Below, piece by piece: positions 16,989 to 25,654 of a stretch of DNA of 64,000 bases. Location of the stretch: the NCBI GenBank assembly GCA_018380885.1, contig JAGZSY010000018.1:124001-188000 (forward strand). Direction: 5' to 3'. The translations under genes and the position numbers were made by a program. The notes beneath the pieces were generated by a model. That model searched no databases. It saw only the letters and a program-made list of their open reading frames with translations, and was not told the origin of the DNA. The DNA is from Enterocloster asparagiformis (GTDB lineage: Bacteria; Bacillota; Clostridia; Lachnospirales; Lachnospiraceae). Position 1 is the stretch's first letter, and each line of letters begins with the position of its first letter.

Positions 16989-18134
16989 ATGGATTTTGGC
17001 AATATTGTGAACAACCTCCTGGATCAGATGGCGTTTTTCCATCTGCAGCCAGGCAATTATGCTATGATCGGAGTGGCCCTGGTTTTCTTATTCCTTGCAA
17101 TTAAGAAAGGTTTTGAACCGCTGCTTCTGATCCCAATTTCCTTTGGTATGCTGCTGGTAAATATTTACCCGGAGATTATGTACTCTCCCGAGCAGACGTC
17201 CAATGGAACCGGCGGACTCCTCTGGTACTTTTTCCAGCTGGACGAGTGGAGTATCCTGCCGTCACTGATTTTCCTGGGCGTAGGCGCCATGACGGACTTC
17301 GGTCCCCTGATCGCCAACCCCATCAGCTTCCTAATGGGCGCGGCCGCCCAGGTTGGAATCTATTCCGCTTACTTCTTTGCAATCCTGCTGGGCTTCAACG
17401 GAAAGGAAGCGGCTGCGATCTCCATCATCGGCGGAGCCGACGGCCCCACCTCCCTGTTCCTGTGCAGTAAGCTGGGACAGACCCAGATCATGGGCCCCAT
17501 CGCCGTGGCGGCGTACTCCTACATGGCGCTGGTACCGATTATCCAGCCGCCTGTGATGAAGCTTTTGACCACGAAGAAAGAGCGCGAGATCAAGATGGAG
17601 CAGCTTCGTCCGGTATCCAAGCTGGAGAAGATTTTATTCCCCATCATCGTGACCATCGTGGTGTGTCTGATTCTGCCGTCCACCGCTCCCCTGGTAGGTA
17701 TGCTGATGCTGGGCAACCTGTTCCGTGAGTGCGGCGTGGTAAAACAGCTGGCGGAGACAGCTTCCAACGCTCTGATGTACATCGTAGTAATCCTGCTGGG
17801 AACCTCCGTAGGCGCGACCACCAGCGCGGATGCGTTCCTGAACTGGACCACCTTAAAGATCGTTGGTCTGGGCCTGGTAGCCTTTATCTTCGGCACCGCG
17901 GGCGGCGTGCTGCTCGGAAAGCTGCTGTGCAAGATTACCGGAGGCAAGATCAACCCGCTGATCGGTTCGGCCGGTGTATCCGCCGTTCCCATGGCGGCCC
18001 GCGTGTCTCAGAAGGTAGGCGCGGACGCAGATCCCACCAACTTCCTGCTGATGCATGCGATGGGCCCCAACGTGGCGGGCGTTATCGGTACGGCTGTGGC
18101 CGCCGGTACATTTATGGCGATCTTCGGAGTTTAA
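16989..18134 (+). CDS. oadB: Na+-transporting decarboxylase, beta (membrane pump) subunit
   Basis: 381 residues from the ATG at 16989 behind GGAGGGAA; a start at 16965 has no ribosome site. Ten or so membrane segments and family motifs: FLGVGAMTDFGPLIANP near 97 and ISIIGGADGPTSLF near 152, the conserved Asp-bearing loops of OadB/MmdB/GcdB, and GSAGVSAVPMAARVSQK near 325. The subunit decarboxylates carboxybiotin and exports Na+, conserving energy. It is shared by both carboxyltransferases of the operon. Confidence 0.94.
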   Translation: MDFGNIVNNLLDQMAFFHLQPGNYAMIGVALVFLFLAIKKGFEPLLLIPISFGMLLVNIYPEIMYSPEQTSNGTGGLLWYFFQLDEWSILPSLIFLGVGAMTDFGPLIANPISFLMGAAAQVGIYSAYFFAILLGFNGKEAAAISIIGGADGPTSLFLCSKLGQTQIMGPIAVAAYSYMALVPIIQPPVMKLLTTKKEREIKMEQLRPVSKLEKILFPIIVTIVVCLILPSTAPLVGMLMLGNLFRECGVVKQLAETASNALMYIVVILLGTSVGATTSADAFLNWTTLKIVGLGLVAFIFGTAGGVLLGKLLCKITGGKINPLIGSAGVSAVPMAARVSQKVGADADPTNFLLMHAMGPNVAGVIGTAVAAGTFMAIFGV

Positions 18135-18175
18135 TTTGAGCACATTTCACTGAAATTTTAGGAGGATTATAAACT

Positions 18176-19588
18176 ATGGCAGAGATAGAGAAAAAGCCGG
18201 TAAAGATTGTTGAAACCGTCCTGCGCGACGCCCATCAGTCTTTGCTCGCAACCAGAATGTCTACAGACCAGATGCTGCCCATTGTGGACAAGATGGATCA
18301 GGTCGGCTACTACGCGGTAGAGTGCTGGGGCGGAGCCACCTTTGATTCTTGCCTTCGTTTTCTGAAGGAAGATCCCTGGGAGCGTTTGAGAAAGCTGAGA
18401 GATGGTTTTAAGAACACGAAACTGCAGATGCTGTTCCGCGGCCAGAACATCCTGGGCTACAACCATTACGCGGACGACGTGGTGGAGTACTTCGTTCAGA
18501 AGTCCATCGCCAACGGTATCGATATTATCCGTATTTTCGACTGCTTAAACGATATCCGCAACCTGCGGACCGCGGTTAAGGCTACTAATAAGGAAAAGGG
18601 CCATGCGCAGATCGCGCTGTGCTATACCCTGGGCGACGCTTACACCCTGGACTACTGGAAGAACATCGCCAAAGAGATCGAGGACATGGGCGCTGATTCC
18701 CTGTGTATCAAGGACATGGCGGGTCTGCTGACCCCCTACGCCGCGGCTGAGCTGGTGACGGCTCTGAAGGAGGGCACCAGCCTTCCCATCGATCTGCACA
18801 CCCACTACACCTCCGGCGTGGCCTCCATGACCTACTTAAAGGCAGTGGAAGCAGGCTGCGACATCATTGACTGCGCAATGTCGCCCCTGGCACTGGGCAC
18901 CAGCCAGCCGGCTACCGAGGTTATGGTTGAGACCTTCCGCGGCACGCCCTACGACACCGGCTACGACCAGACGCTGCTGGCGGAGATCGCAGATCACTTC
19001 CAGCCGATCCGCGAGCAGGCGTTAAAGAGCGGCCTGCTGAATCCGAAGGTGCTGGGCGTGAACATCAAGACCCTGCAGTATCAGGTACCGGGCGGCATGC
19101 TGTCCAACCTGGTAAATCAGCTGAAGGAAGCCGGACAGGAAGATAAGTACCGCCAGGTGCTTGAGGAGATCCCGAGAGTCCGCAAAGACTTCGGCGAGCC
19201 GCCCCTTGTTACCCCGTCCTCCCAGATCGTGGGCACCCAGGCTGTGCTGAACGTGATCATGGGCGAACGCTACAAGATGGTTCCCAAGGAGTCCAAGAAG
19301 ATTATGCTGGGCGAGTTCGGCCAGACCGTTAAGCCCTTTAACCCGGAGGTACAGAAGAAGATCATCGGCGATGAGACTCCGATTACCTGCCGTCCGGCTG
19401 ATCTGATTAAACCGCAGCTGCCGCAGTTCGAGAAGGAGTGCGCACAGTGGAAGCAGCAGGACGAGGACGTTCTCAGCTACGCCCTGTTCCCCCAGGTTGC
19501 CAAGGACTTCTTCATCTACAGGGAAGCGCAGCAGACCAAGGTTGACCAGACTGTGGCGGATAAGAACAGCAAAGCCTATCCGGTATAA
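18176..19588 (+). CDS. oadA: Oxaloacetate decarboxylase alpha / pyruvate carboxylase subunit B-type carboxyltransferase
   Basis: 470 residues with a TIM-barrel carboxyltransferase domain: VLRDAHQSLLATRM near 14 (metal ligand and substrate site), the barrel catalytic lysine in CIKDMAGLLTP near 179, and DLHTHYTSG near 204 with metal histidines. A conserved carboxylase domain follows from about 300 (PGGMLSNLVNQLKEAG). The C-terminal biotin domain of classical OadA is missing, so it must use the separate biotin carrier encoded upstream. It removes CO2 from oxaloacetate to give pyruvate. A strong terminator closes the operon behind it. Confidence 0.92.
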   Translation: MAEIEKKPVKIVETVLRDAHQSLLATRMSTDQMLPIVDKMDQVGYYAVECWGGATFDSCLRFLKEDPWERLRKLRDGFKNTKLQMLFRGQNILGYNHYADDVVEYFVQKSIANGIDIIRIFDCLNDIRNLRTAVKATNKEKGHAQIALCYTLGDAYTLDYWKNIAKEIEDMGADSLCIKDMAGLLTPYAAAELVTALKEGTSLPIDLHTHYTSGVASMTYLKAVEAGCDIIDCAMSPLALGTSQPATEVMVETFRGTPYDTGYDQTLLAEIADHFQPIREQALKSGLLNPKVLGVNIKTLQYQVPGGMLSNLVNQLKEAGQEDKYRQVLEEIPRVRKDFGEPPLVTPSSQIVGTQAVLNVIMGERYKMVPKESKKIMLGEFGQTVKPFNPEVQKKIIGDETPITCRPADLIKPQLPQFEKECAQWKQQDEDVLSYALFPQVAKDFFIYREAQQTKVDQTVADKNSKAYPV

Positions 19589-19619
19589 AAGGCAACAGAT
19601 CGGAAATACAGATAAAACA

Positions 19620-19652
19620 AACGGACATCCCGGTTTCGGGGTGTCCGTTTTT
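19620..19652 (+). terminator. Terminator of the decarboxylase operon
   Basis: ACGGACA (19621-19627) pairs with TGTCCGT (19642-19648), extended inside by CCC/GGG pairs, then a run of five T. On the other strand it can also serve the convergent subtilase gene. Confidence 0.85.
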
Positions 19653-19729
19653 AAATATAATGTAATGGGCCGCTGGCGATTGTTGGCCTTAAAGCCTTAT
19701 GTTCCGGTCCGCCTATGGACGGGCGGAGG

Positions 19730-21076
19730 TCACTGCAGCCCGTAGGCCATGGCGGCCCCGGCGTCCAGCATCCCACCGCTGAGCACCTTGCCGGCCAGGC
19801 TGTCGGTCTTGCGGGCGCCGTTCAGGATCACGTTTTTGACGGCGATCAGGTCCAGGTCCGGGTGGGAGGAGTATACCATGGCCGCCACGCCGGTGACCAT
19901 GGGGGCCGCCATGGAGGTGCCGCTCATGTGGGCGTAGCCGTGATCGGAGATGGTGCTGAGGATGTACACGCCGGGGGCGGCGATATCCACGTTGTTGGGG
20001 CCGTAGTTGGAGCTTTCGTCCAGATTGCCGTCAAACATCAGGTTGGCGACAGTGAGCACGTTGTCGTAGGGCAGGCTGGCCGGGTACACCGGCGAAGTGT
20101 CGATGTTGTACCCCAGCTCCCGGTCGTCGCCGTTGCCCGCAGCCACCACGAAGAGCATCTTGGAATCCCGGATGGCCTGGGCGATGGATTCGTCCGAGTG
20201 GGTGGAGCCGAAGCTCAGATTGCAGATGGAGGCGCCGTTGGCCTCAGCGTAGTGGATGGCGTCCAGCACGGCCTGGGTGTTGCCCTTGCCCTCGTCGCTT
20301 CCCAGGGCCTTGAGAACCATGATCTTCACGTACTGGTTGTCCGTGATGCCGACCATGCCGCCGTTGCCCTTGGCTGCGCTGATGGTGCCCGCGGCGTGGG
20401 TGCCGTGGCTGTCGTCCGCGCCGGTGTAGATGGTGTTGTTCCCGTCGTAAAAATTCCAGCCGTGGACGTCGTCCACATAACCGTTGCCGTCGTTGTCGAT
20501 GCCGTCGTCCGGAATCTCGTCCTCGTTGGTCCAGATGGCGTCCTTTAAGTCCGGGTGGGTAATGTCCACGCCTGTGTCGATGATCGCCACGACCACGGGG
20601 CGCTTGTTCTCGGCTTTGTCGTACAGATCCCAGGCCGGGAGGATGTTGATGTCCACGCCCTCCACTGCATCTGTGGTGATCTTGTCGTAATTTCCAGGGC
20701 CTACCGGGGGCAGCGCCACTGCGTCCACGTCGCCGCTCTCGTCCTTGTGCACGTACATGTGGTCCAGGGATTCCATGTTCAAACGGGATTCGGTGCGGCG
20801 GATGCGCCCGTTGTTGCGCAGCGCCCACTGGCGGTCCGCCAGCGTGTCGGCCGGGGAGAGGTTGGTGACGCCGGGACCTACGGCGAAGGCGCGGTAGGGG
20901 GAGTCGGGCGCGGTATTGAAAGCGGTATATCCGGCGGAGGGCAAAACCTTTGTCGCCGCTGCGGTCTGCTGCGGCGCTGCGCTTGAGAGGAGAAGCCCCT
21001 CCGGCGCGCCGCTGTATTGTGAGCCGGCCAGACAGAGGGCGAGAGCCGCTCCGGCCAGCTTTGTAATCATTTTCAT
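19730..21076 (-). CDS. Secreted subtilisin-like serine protease (S8)
   Basis: 448 residues from the ATG at 21076, seven bases behind AGGAGA; an in-frame start 11 codons earlier lacks a ribosome site. Signal peptide TKLAGAALALCLAGSQ. The triad is complete: Asp in VAIIDTGVDITHPD (near 166), His in DSHGTHAAGT (near 226), Ser in SGTSMAAPMVTG (near 387). Residues about 25-140 are a possible propeptide or spacer. The DDGIDNDGNGYVDDVHGWNF segment is typical of calcium-binding subtilases. It is transcribed divergently from the RpiR-type regulator. Substrate unknown; extracellular proteolysis is likely. Confidence 0.93.
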   Translation of the reverse strand: MKMITKLAGAALALCLAGSQYSGAPEGLLLSSAAPQQTAAATKVLPSAGYTAFNTAPDSPYRAFAVGPGVTNLSPADTLADRQWALRNNGRIRRTESRLNMESLDHMYVHKDESGDVDAVALPPVGPGNYDKITTDAVEGVDINILPAWDLYDKAENKRPVVVAIIDTGVDITHPDLKDAIWTNEDEIPDDGIDNDGNGYVDDVHGWNFYDGNNTIYTGADDSHGTHAAGTISAAKGNGGMVGITDNQYVKIMVLKALGSDEGKGNTQAVLDAIHYAEANGASICNLSFGSTHSDESIAQAIRDSKMLFVVAAGNGDDRELGYNIDTSPVYPASLPYDNVLTVANLMFDGNLDESSNYGPNNVDIAAPGVYILSTISDHGYAHMSGTSMAAPMVTGVAAMVYSSHPDLDLIAVKNVILNGARKTDSLAGKVLSGGMLDAGAAMAYGLQ

Positions 21077-21194
21077 AGTACGATCTCCTGTCATTCTGGG
21101 AATACGCACCTATCATAACACATCCACAAATAAAAAGGGTGAATTTATTGCGAAAAAAAGTTTAAGAATTGGAGTGGAAAAAACTTACGAAATC

Positions 21195-21224
21195 TTGACA
21201 AAATGGGGTAAAATTTCCTATTAT
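21195..21224 (+). promoter_or_regulatory. Promoter of the rpiR-type gene
   Basis: A perfect TTGACA at 21195-21200, an 18-base spacer and TATTAT at 21219-21224. The apparent ATG at 21223 falls inside the -10 box, which decides for the downstream start at 21268. Confidence 0.8.
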
Positions 21225-21267
21225 GGATAAAACGGGCCGGATTTTACAGCGGAGAGGGGATTTACAG

Positions 21268-22125
21268 ATGCAGGGAGACTTTATTACCAGAATCAAATCA
21301 GCGTACAATCAATTTACCAAGACGGAGCGGAAGGTGGCGGACTTTGTGCTGGACAACCCCAGGCGGGCGCTGTTCATGTCCATCACGGACCTGGCCGAGG
21401 GCTGCGGCGTGGGGGATACCAGCGTGTTCAGGTTCTGCAAAACCCTGGAACTAAACGGGTACCAGGAGTTCAAGATGCTGCTGAGCCTGAGCCTCAACGA
21501 GGGGAACGACCAGCTGGATCAATTCGCCGGCAAAAATGTGACGTTAAACGACACCTTTGAGCAGGTGGCCCAGAAGGTGCTGAACGCCAACGTGCAGACG
21601 CTGAACGAAACCTACTCCCTGCTGGACGAAAAAAGATTCTCGCGGGCCATAGACCTGCTCAACAGCGCGGACTCCATCTACTTTTTCGGCGTGGGCGGCA
21701 GTATGCTGACGGCCATGAAGGCTATGAATAAGTTCCTGCGCATCGAGCCCAAGGTGCGCTGCCTGCCGGACACCCACATGCAGGCCATGGCGGCCTCGGT
21801 GATGGGGCCGCAGGACGTGGCGGTGCTGTTTTCCTACTCCGGCGCCACCAAGGACACCATCCACGTGGCGGAGCTGGCCAAGCAGGCGGGGGCCGCGGTG
21901 ATCTGCGTGACCAGGTTCGTCAAGTCCCCCCTGACCTCCTACTCGGATGTGACCCTGTTAAGCGGCGCCAACGAGGGCCCCTTCCAGAGCGGTTCCACCT
22001 CCGCGGAGATCAGCCAGATGTTCCTGATCGACCTGCTGTACACGGAGTATTACCGGCGCTATTTTAAGCGGTGCAGCAAGTACAACGAGAAGTCCACGGC
22101 CTCGGTGGTGGAAAAGCTGGTCTGA
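21268..22125 (+). CDS. MurR/RpiR-family transcriptional regulator
   Basis: 285 residues from the ATG at 21268 behind GGAGAGGGG. The N-terminal ~75 residues are the RpiR helix-turn-helix (TKTERKVADFVLDNP, then SITDLAEGCGVGDTSVFRF). The SIS domain from about 120 has FGVGGSMLTAMKAMNKF and the phosphosugar loop LFSYSGATKDT near 190. Such proteins repress or activate sugar genes in response to a phosphosugar. No sugar gene is adjacent: the neighbours are a divergent protease and a convergent glycogen phosphorylase, so the target is unclear; the phosphorylase region is one guess. Confidence 0.9.
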   Translation: MQGDFITRIKSAYNQFTKTERKVADFVLDNPRRALFMSITDLAEGCGVGDTSVFRFCKTLELNGYQEFKMLLSLSLNEGNDQLDQFAGKNVTLNDTFEQVAQKVLNANVQTLNETYSLLDEKRFSRAIDLLNSADSIYFFGVGGSMLTAMKAMNKFLRIEPKVRCLPDTHMQAMAASVMGPQDVAVLFSYSGATKDTIHVAELAKQAGAAVICVTRFVKSPLTSYSDVTLLSGANEGPFQSGSTSAEISQMFLIDLLYTEYYRRYFKRCSKYNEKSTASVVEKLV

Positions 22126-22174
22126 GGCTGCCAGGCCGGATAGGCCGCGGCAGCGTTTGTCTGCATTTTCCAAA

Positions 22175-22213
22175 GCCGCCCGCAGCGATCTTGTAAAAAT
22201 CGCTGCGGGCGGC
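22175..22213. terminator. Bidirectional terminator between convergent genes
   Basis: GCCGCCCGCAGCGAT (22175-22189) pairs perfectly with ATCGCTGCGGGCGGC (22199-22213) around a short A/T loop. The + side is followed by TGTTTG; the - side by TTTGG. It separates the rpiR-type gene from glycogen phosphorylase. Confidence 0.75.
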
Positions 22214-22237
22214 TGTTTGCGTTCAGGGCCGGAAATA

Positions 22238-24532
22238 CTAGCGCTCCAGCTTCCAGATATCCCGGTTGTACTCCCGGATGGTGCGGTCCGAGGAGAAGTA
22301 GCCGGCCTGGCTGATGTTGATCAGCATTTTTTTTGCCCAGCCGGTGCGGTTCTCGTAGTCCGCCAGGGCCTGCTCCTTAGTGCGGCAGTAGTCCTCAAAA
22401 TCCGGGAAGGTCATGAACCAGTCCTTGTTCAGCAGCTCGTTGTACAGCCGCTCCAGGTTTTCAGGGTCGCCCACAGCCAGCATCTGGGGCCCCACGATGA
22501 AGTCCACGGCTTTTTTGAGGTCCGGGTCCTTCTCGTAGTAATCTCTGGCGCAGTAGCTGCCGTCCTTGTAGCGGCGGATCACGGTCTCGCTGGAGTCCCC
22601 GAAAATGTAGATATTGTCGTCGCCGACCAGCTCGTGGATTTCCACGTTGGCGCCGTCGTCGGTGCCCAGGGTCACGGCTCCGTTCAGCATGAATTTCATG
22701 TTGCCGGTGCCGCTGGCCTCCTTGGAGGCCAGGGAGATTTGCTCGGAAATGTCGCAGGCGGGGATCAGCTTTTCCGCCAGGGTGACGTTGTAGTTGCCCA
22801 CCATCACCACATTCAGGTAAGGGCGCACCTGGGGATCGCGTTCGATGATCTGCTGCAAGCAGAGGATCAGGTGGATGATGTCCTTGGCAATGGTGTAAGC
22901 GGGAGCGGCCTTGGCCCCGAAAATCGCTGTGACAGGCGTGGTGGGCTTGCGGCCCGCCTTGATCTCCTGGTATTTGCGGATCAGGTACAGGGCGTTCAAC
23001 TGCTGGCGCTTGTACTCGTGCAGCCGCTTGATCTGGATGTCGAAAATGGAGCCGGGGTCGATTTCAATGCCCTGGGTTTCCTTCAGGTAAACGGCAAGAT
23101 CCCGCTTGCAGTCGTCCTTGACGGCCAAAAGCTCGTGCAGGACCTTGATGTTTTTTAAGAACCGTTCGTCGTTCAGCGCTTTCAGGCAGTCGGCATTTTC
23201 CTTGAAACTGTCTCCGATCAGCTTTTCGATGTAAGCGGCCAGGCGGGGATTGCTGTGGAGCAGCCAGCGGCGGAAGGTGATGCCGTTGGTCTTATTGTTG
23301 AATTTCTCCGGGTAAAGCTTGTAAAAATGGTTCAGCTCCGTTTCCTTTAAAATCTCCGTGTGCAGCGCGGCCACGCCGTTGACGCTGAATCCGTAGTGGA
23401 TGTCGATGTGGGCCATGTGCACGCGGTCGTCATTTCCGATAATATACACGGACGGGTCCTGGCAGCGGCGGCGCACCTTGTCGTCCAGAATCTCCATAAT
23501 GGGGATCAGCTGGGGCACTGCTTCCTTGAAGAAGTCCATGGGCCAGGTCTCCAGGGCCTCGGCCAGGATGGTGTGGTTGGTGTAGGCGCAGGTGCGGCTG
23601 ACCACGTCGATGGCGTCGTCCATCTCCAGGCCGTGTTCGGCGGTGAGCAGGCGGATCAGCTCAGGGATGACCATGGTGGGATGGGTGTCGTTGATCTGGA
23701 TCACCGCGTAATCGGGCAGGTCGTAATAATTGCAGCCCTTGGCGGCGGCCTCCTCCAGAATCAGCCTGGCGGCGTTCGCCACCATGAAATACTGCTGGTA
23801 GATGCGCAGCACTCTTCCCGCGCGGTCGCTGTCGTCCGGGTAGAGGAAAAGGGTCAGGTTCCTTTTGATGTCGGTCTTGTCAAAGGAGATGCCCTCCCCC
23901 ACCACGGATTCGTCCACGGATTCCACGTCGAAGAGATGAAGCGTGTTGGTGCGGTTGTTGTAGCCGGTCACCGCGATGTCGTACATGCGGGAGGTGAGGG
24001 TGAAGCCCTTGTATGGGATGGTGTAGGTTTTATCGGTCCTGGTGAGCCAGGACGGTGTCTCCAGCCAGGGGTTCGGCTCCTCCTCCTGCTTGTTGTCCGC
24101 GAAGAACTGCCTGAACAGGCCGAAGTGATAGTTAAGGCCCACGCCGTCCCCGTTTAAGCCCAGGGTGGCGATGGAGTCTAAGAAGCAGGCGGCCAGGCGG
24201 CCCAGGCCTCCGTTGCCTAAGGAGGGCTCGGGCTCCATTTCCTCCACCTCGCTTAAGCTGTGGCCGGAGTCTGCCAGCAGCAGGCGGACCGGCTCGTAGA
24301 TTCCCAGATTGATCAGGTTGTTGGAGAGCAGCTTACCGATGAGAAACTCTGCGGAAATATAGTACAGCTTTTTCTTGCCCTCCGTGGAGCGGCGCTGTCC
24401 GGCCAGCTCCTGCACCAGACAGAGAAGCCCTGTGTAAAGCTCGTGGTAAGAACAACGGGCCAGCGGCTTGCCGCAGATTGTGGTTAGCTTCTGTTCCAGT
24501 ACTGCCTTGTCGGCGATTGTATTGTTCATCAT
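22238..24532 (-). CDS. glgP: Glycogen/maltodextrin phosphorylase
   Basis: 764 residues from the ATG at 24532, nine bases behind AAAGGA; in-frame ATGs at 24541 and 24538 sit on the ribosome site. GT35 features: [20 protein letters not shown] near 107 and the pyridoxal-phosphate site [20 protein letters not shown] near 607 with its Schiff-base lysine. The enzyme splits alpha-1,4-glucan with phosphate to glucose 1-phosphate. It lies divergently from an AraC regulator and a 4-alpha-glucanotransferase, the usual partner that rearranges limit dextrins. Shorter than eukaryotic enzymes, as typical of bacteria. Confidence 0.95.
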   Translation of the reverse strand: MMNNTIADKAVLEQKLTTICGKPLARCSYHELYTGLLCLVQELAGQRRSTEGKKKLYYISAEFLIGKLLSNNLINLGIYEPVRLLLADSGHSLSEVEEMEPEPSLGNGGLGRLAACFLDSIATLGLNGDGVGLNYHFGLFRQFFADNKQEEEPNPWLETPSWLTRTDKTYTIPYKGFTLTSRMYDIAVTGYNNRTNTLHLFDVESVDESVVGEGISFDKTDIKRNLTLFLYPDDSDRAGRVLRIYQQYFMVANAARLILEEAAAKGCNYYDLPDYAVIQINDTHPTMVIPELIRLLTAEHGLEMDDAIDVVSRTCAYTNHTILAEALETWPMDFFKEAVPQLIPIMEILDDKVRRRCQDPSVYIIGNDDRVHMAHIDIHYGFSVNGVAALHTEILKETELNHFYKLYPEKFNNKTNGITFRRWLLHSNPRLAAYIEKLIGDSFKENADCLKALNDERFLKNIKVLHELLAVKDDCKRDLAVYLKETQGIEIDPGSIFDIQIKRLHEYKRQQLNALYLIRKYQEIKAGRKPTTPVTAIFGAKAAPAYTIAKDIIHLILCLQQIIERDPQVRPYLNVVMVGNYNVTLAEKLIPACDISEQISLASKEASGTGNMKFMLNGAVTLGTDDGANVEIHELVGDDNIYIFGDSSETVIRRYKDGSYCARDYYEKDPDLKKAVDFIVGPQMLAVGDPENLERLYNELLNKDWFMTFPDFEDYCRTKEQALADYENRTGWAKKMLINISQAGYFSSDRTIREYNRDIWKLER

Positions 24533-24641
24533 AGTCATCATTCCTTTTTTTGCTGCCGTCCCAAAGGTCTGCGCGGTCTGCCGGCTTTGGGCGGCGTTTT
24601 ATTGTTTGTCTGCAATTATAATACGTTTTGGCAGGTAAATC

Positions 24642-24671
24642 TTGCAGCATGATGGGATAATATTGTACAAT
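24642..24671 (+). promoter_or_regulatory. Divergent promoter region, AraC side
   Basis: TTGCAG at 24642-24647, an 18-base spacer and TACAAT at 24666-24671 precede the AraC gene. ATTATA at 24615-24620 reads TATAAT on the other strand and may be the -10 of the phosphorylase gene. Confidence 0.45.
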
Positions 24672-24692
24672 ACAATCATAGAGGAGGCGGAT

Positions 24693-25571
24693 ATGACCGG
24701 TACGGAGTATTATCACGAGATTAAAAAGCACGCTGGCAGGGATTTTCCCTTCAATATATACCCCTGTACCATCCCCCTGGACTTTAGGCAGGTGCCGGTG
24801 CACTGGCACGAGGAGATGGAGCTGATCGCAGTCAAGAAGGGCCGGGGGACGGTGACCGCGGACCTGGTGCCCTATGAGGTGCAGGCCGGGGAGGCGGTGG
24901 TGGTGTTTCCGGGACAGCTGCACGGGATCGGACAGCTGGGCGGAGCGTCCATGGAGTATGAAAATATCATTTTTCAGCCATCCATGCTGATGGCCTCGGC
25001 CGACGACGCCTGCGCTTCCCAGTTTTTGCTCCCGCTGGTGATGGAGGGCGGGCAGGCGGCCGTGCACATCACGGCAGAGAGCCCGGGATATTGCGAGTTC
25101 ATGCGCTGCATCGAGATGATGGACCGCATGTGCGGGGAGCGGCCTTACGGCTACCAGCTGGCGGTGAAGGGGGCGCTGTTCGGCTTCCTGTTTCAGGTGT
25201 TCACCCACTACCGGGAGGCGGTGCCCGAGGGGAGCAGGAAATACCGGGAGAAGCTCAAGACGCTGCTGCGCCATATCGAGGACCACTACGGGGAACGGCT
25301 GACCGTGGAGGAGGCGGCGGGGATGTGCTATTACAGCAAGTCCCATTTTATGAAATTCTTCCGGCAGCACATGGGCTGTTCCTTTGTTGACTACTTAAAT
25401 GACTACCGCCTGGCCATGGCCGCGGGCTTTCTGGCCTCCACCGGGGATACGGTGACTGAGATCGCCCAGCGCTGCGGCTTTGACAATATCTCTTATTTTA
25501 ACCGCATGTTCAAGCGTAAATACGGCCAGGCGCCGGCCGCTTACCGAAAGGCGGTTGTTTTCAGGGGATAA
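24693..25571 (+). CDS. AraC-family regulator with cupin sensor
   Basis: 292 residues from the ATG at 24693 behind GAGGAGG; the upstream extension overlaps the promoter. The N-terminal half is a cupin sensor (VHWHEEMELIAVKKGRG near 37, and GEAVVVFPGQLHGI near 67). The C-terminal ~100 residues hold two helix-turn-helix motifs: LTVEEAAGMCYYSKSHFMKF near 205 and VTEIAQRCGFDNISYFNRMF near 254. It stands between divergent glycogen phosphorylase and the glucanotransferase, so probably activates one or both in response to an oligosaccharide. Confidence 0.92.
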   Translation: MTGTEYYHEIKKHAGRDFPFNIYPCTIPLDFRQVPVHWHEEMELIAVKKGRGTVTADLVPYEVQAGEAVVVFPGQLHGIGQLGGASMEYENIIFQPSMLMASADDACASQFLLPLVMEGGQAAVHITAESPGYCEFMRCIEMMDRMCGERPYGYQLAVKGALFGFLFQVFTHYREAVPEGSRKYREKLKTLLRHIEDHYGERLTVEEAAGMCYYSKSHFMKFFRQHMGCSFVDYLNDYRLAMAAGFLASTGDTVTEIAQRCGFDNISYFNRMFKRKYGQAPAAYRKAVVFRG

Positions 25572-25654
25572 ATATGATAAAATAAGGCGTATTTCAAGCG
25601 GGGCACAGGCCCGCGCGTGCATCCGGGAAAAGCCGGATGAGTGAGGAGATTAAA

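Noticed and set aside
21223..21267. Earlier start for the RpiR-type regulator
   Set aside because: The ATG lies inside the -10 box of a strong promoter and lacks a ribosome site.
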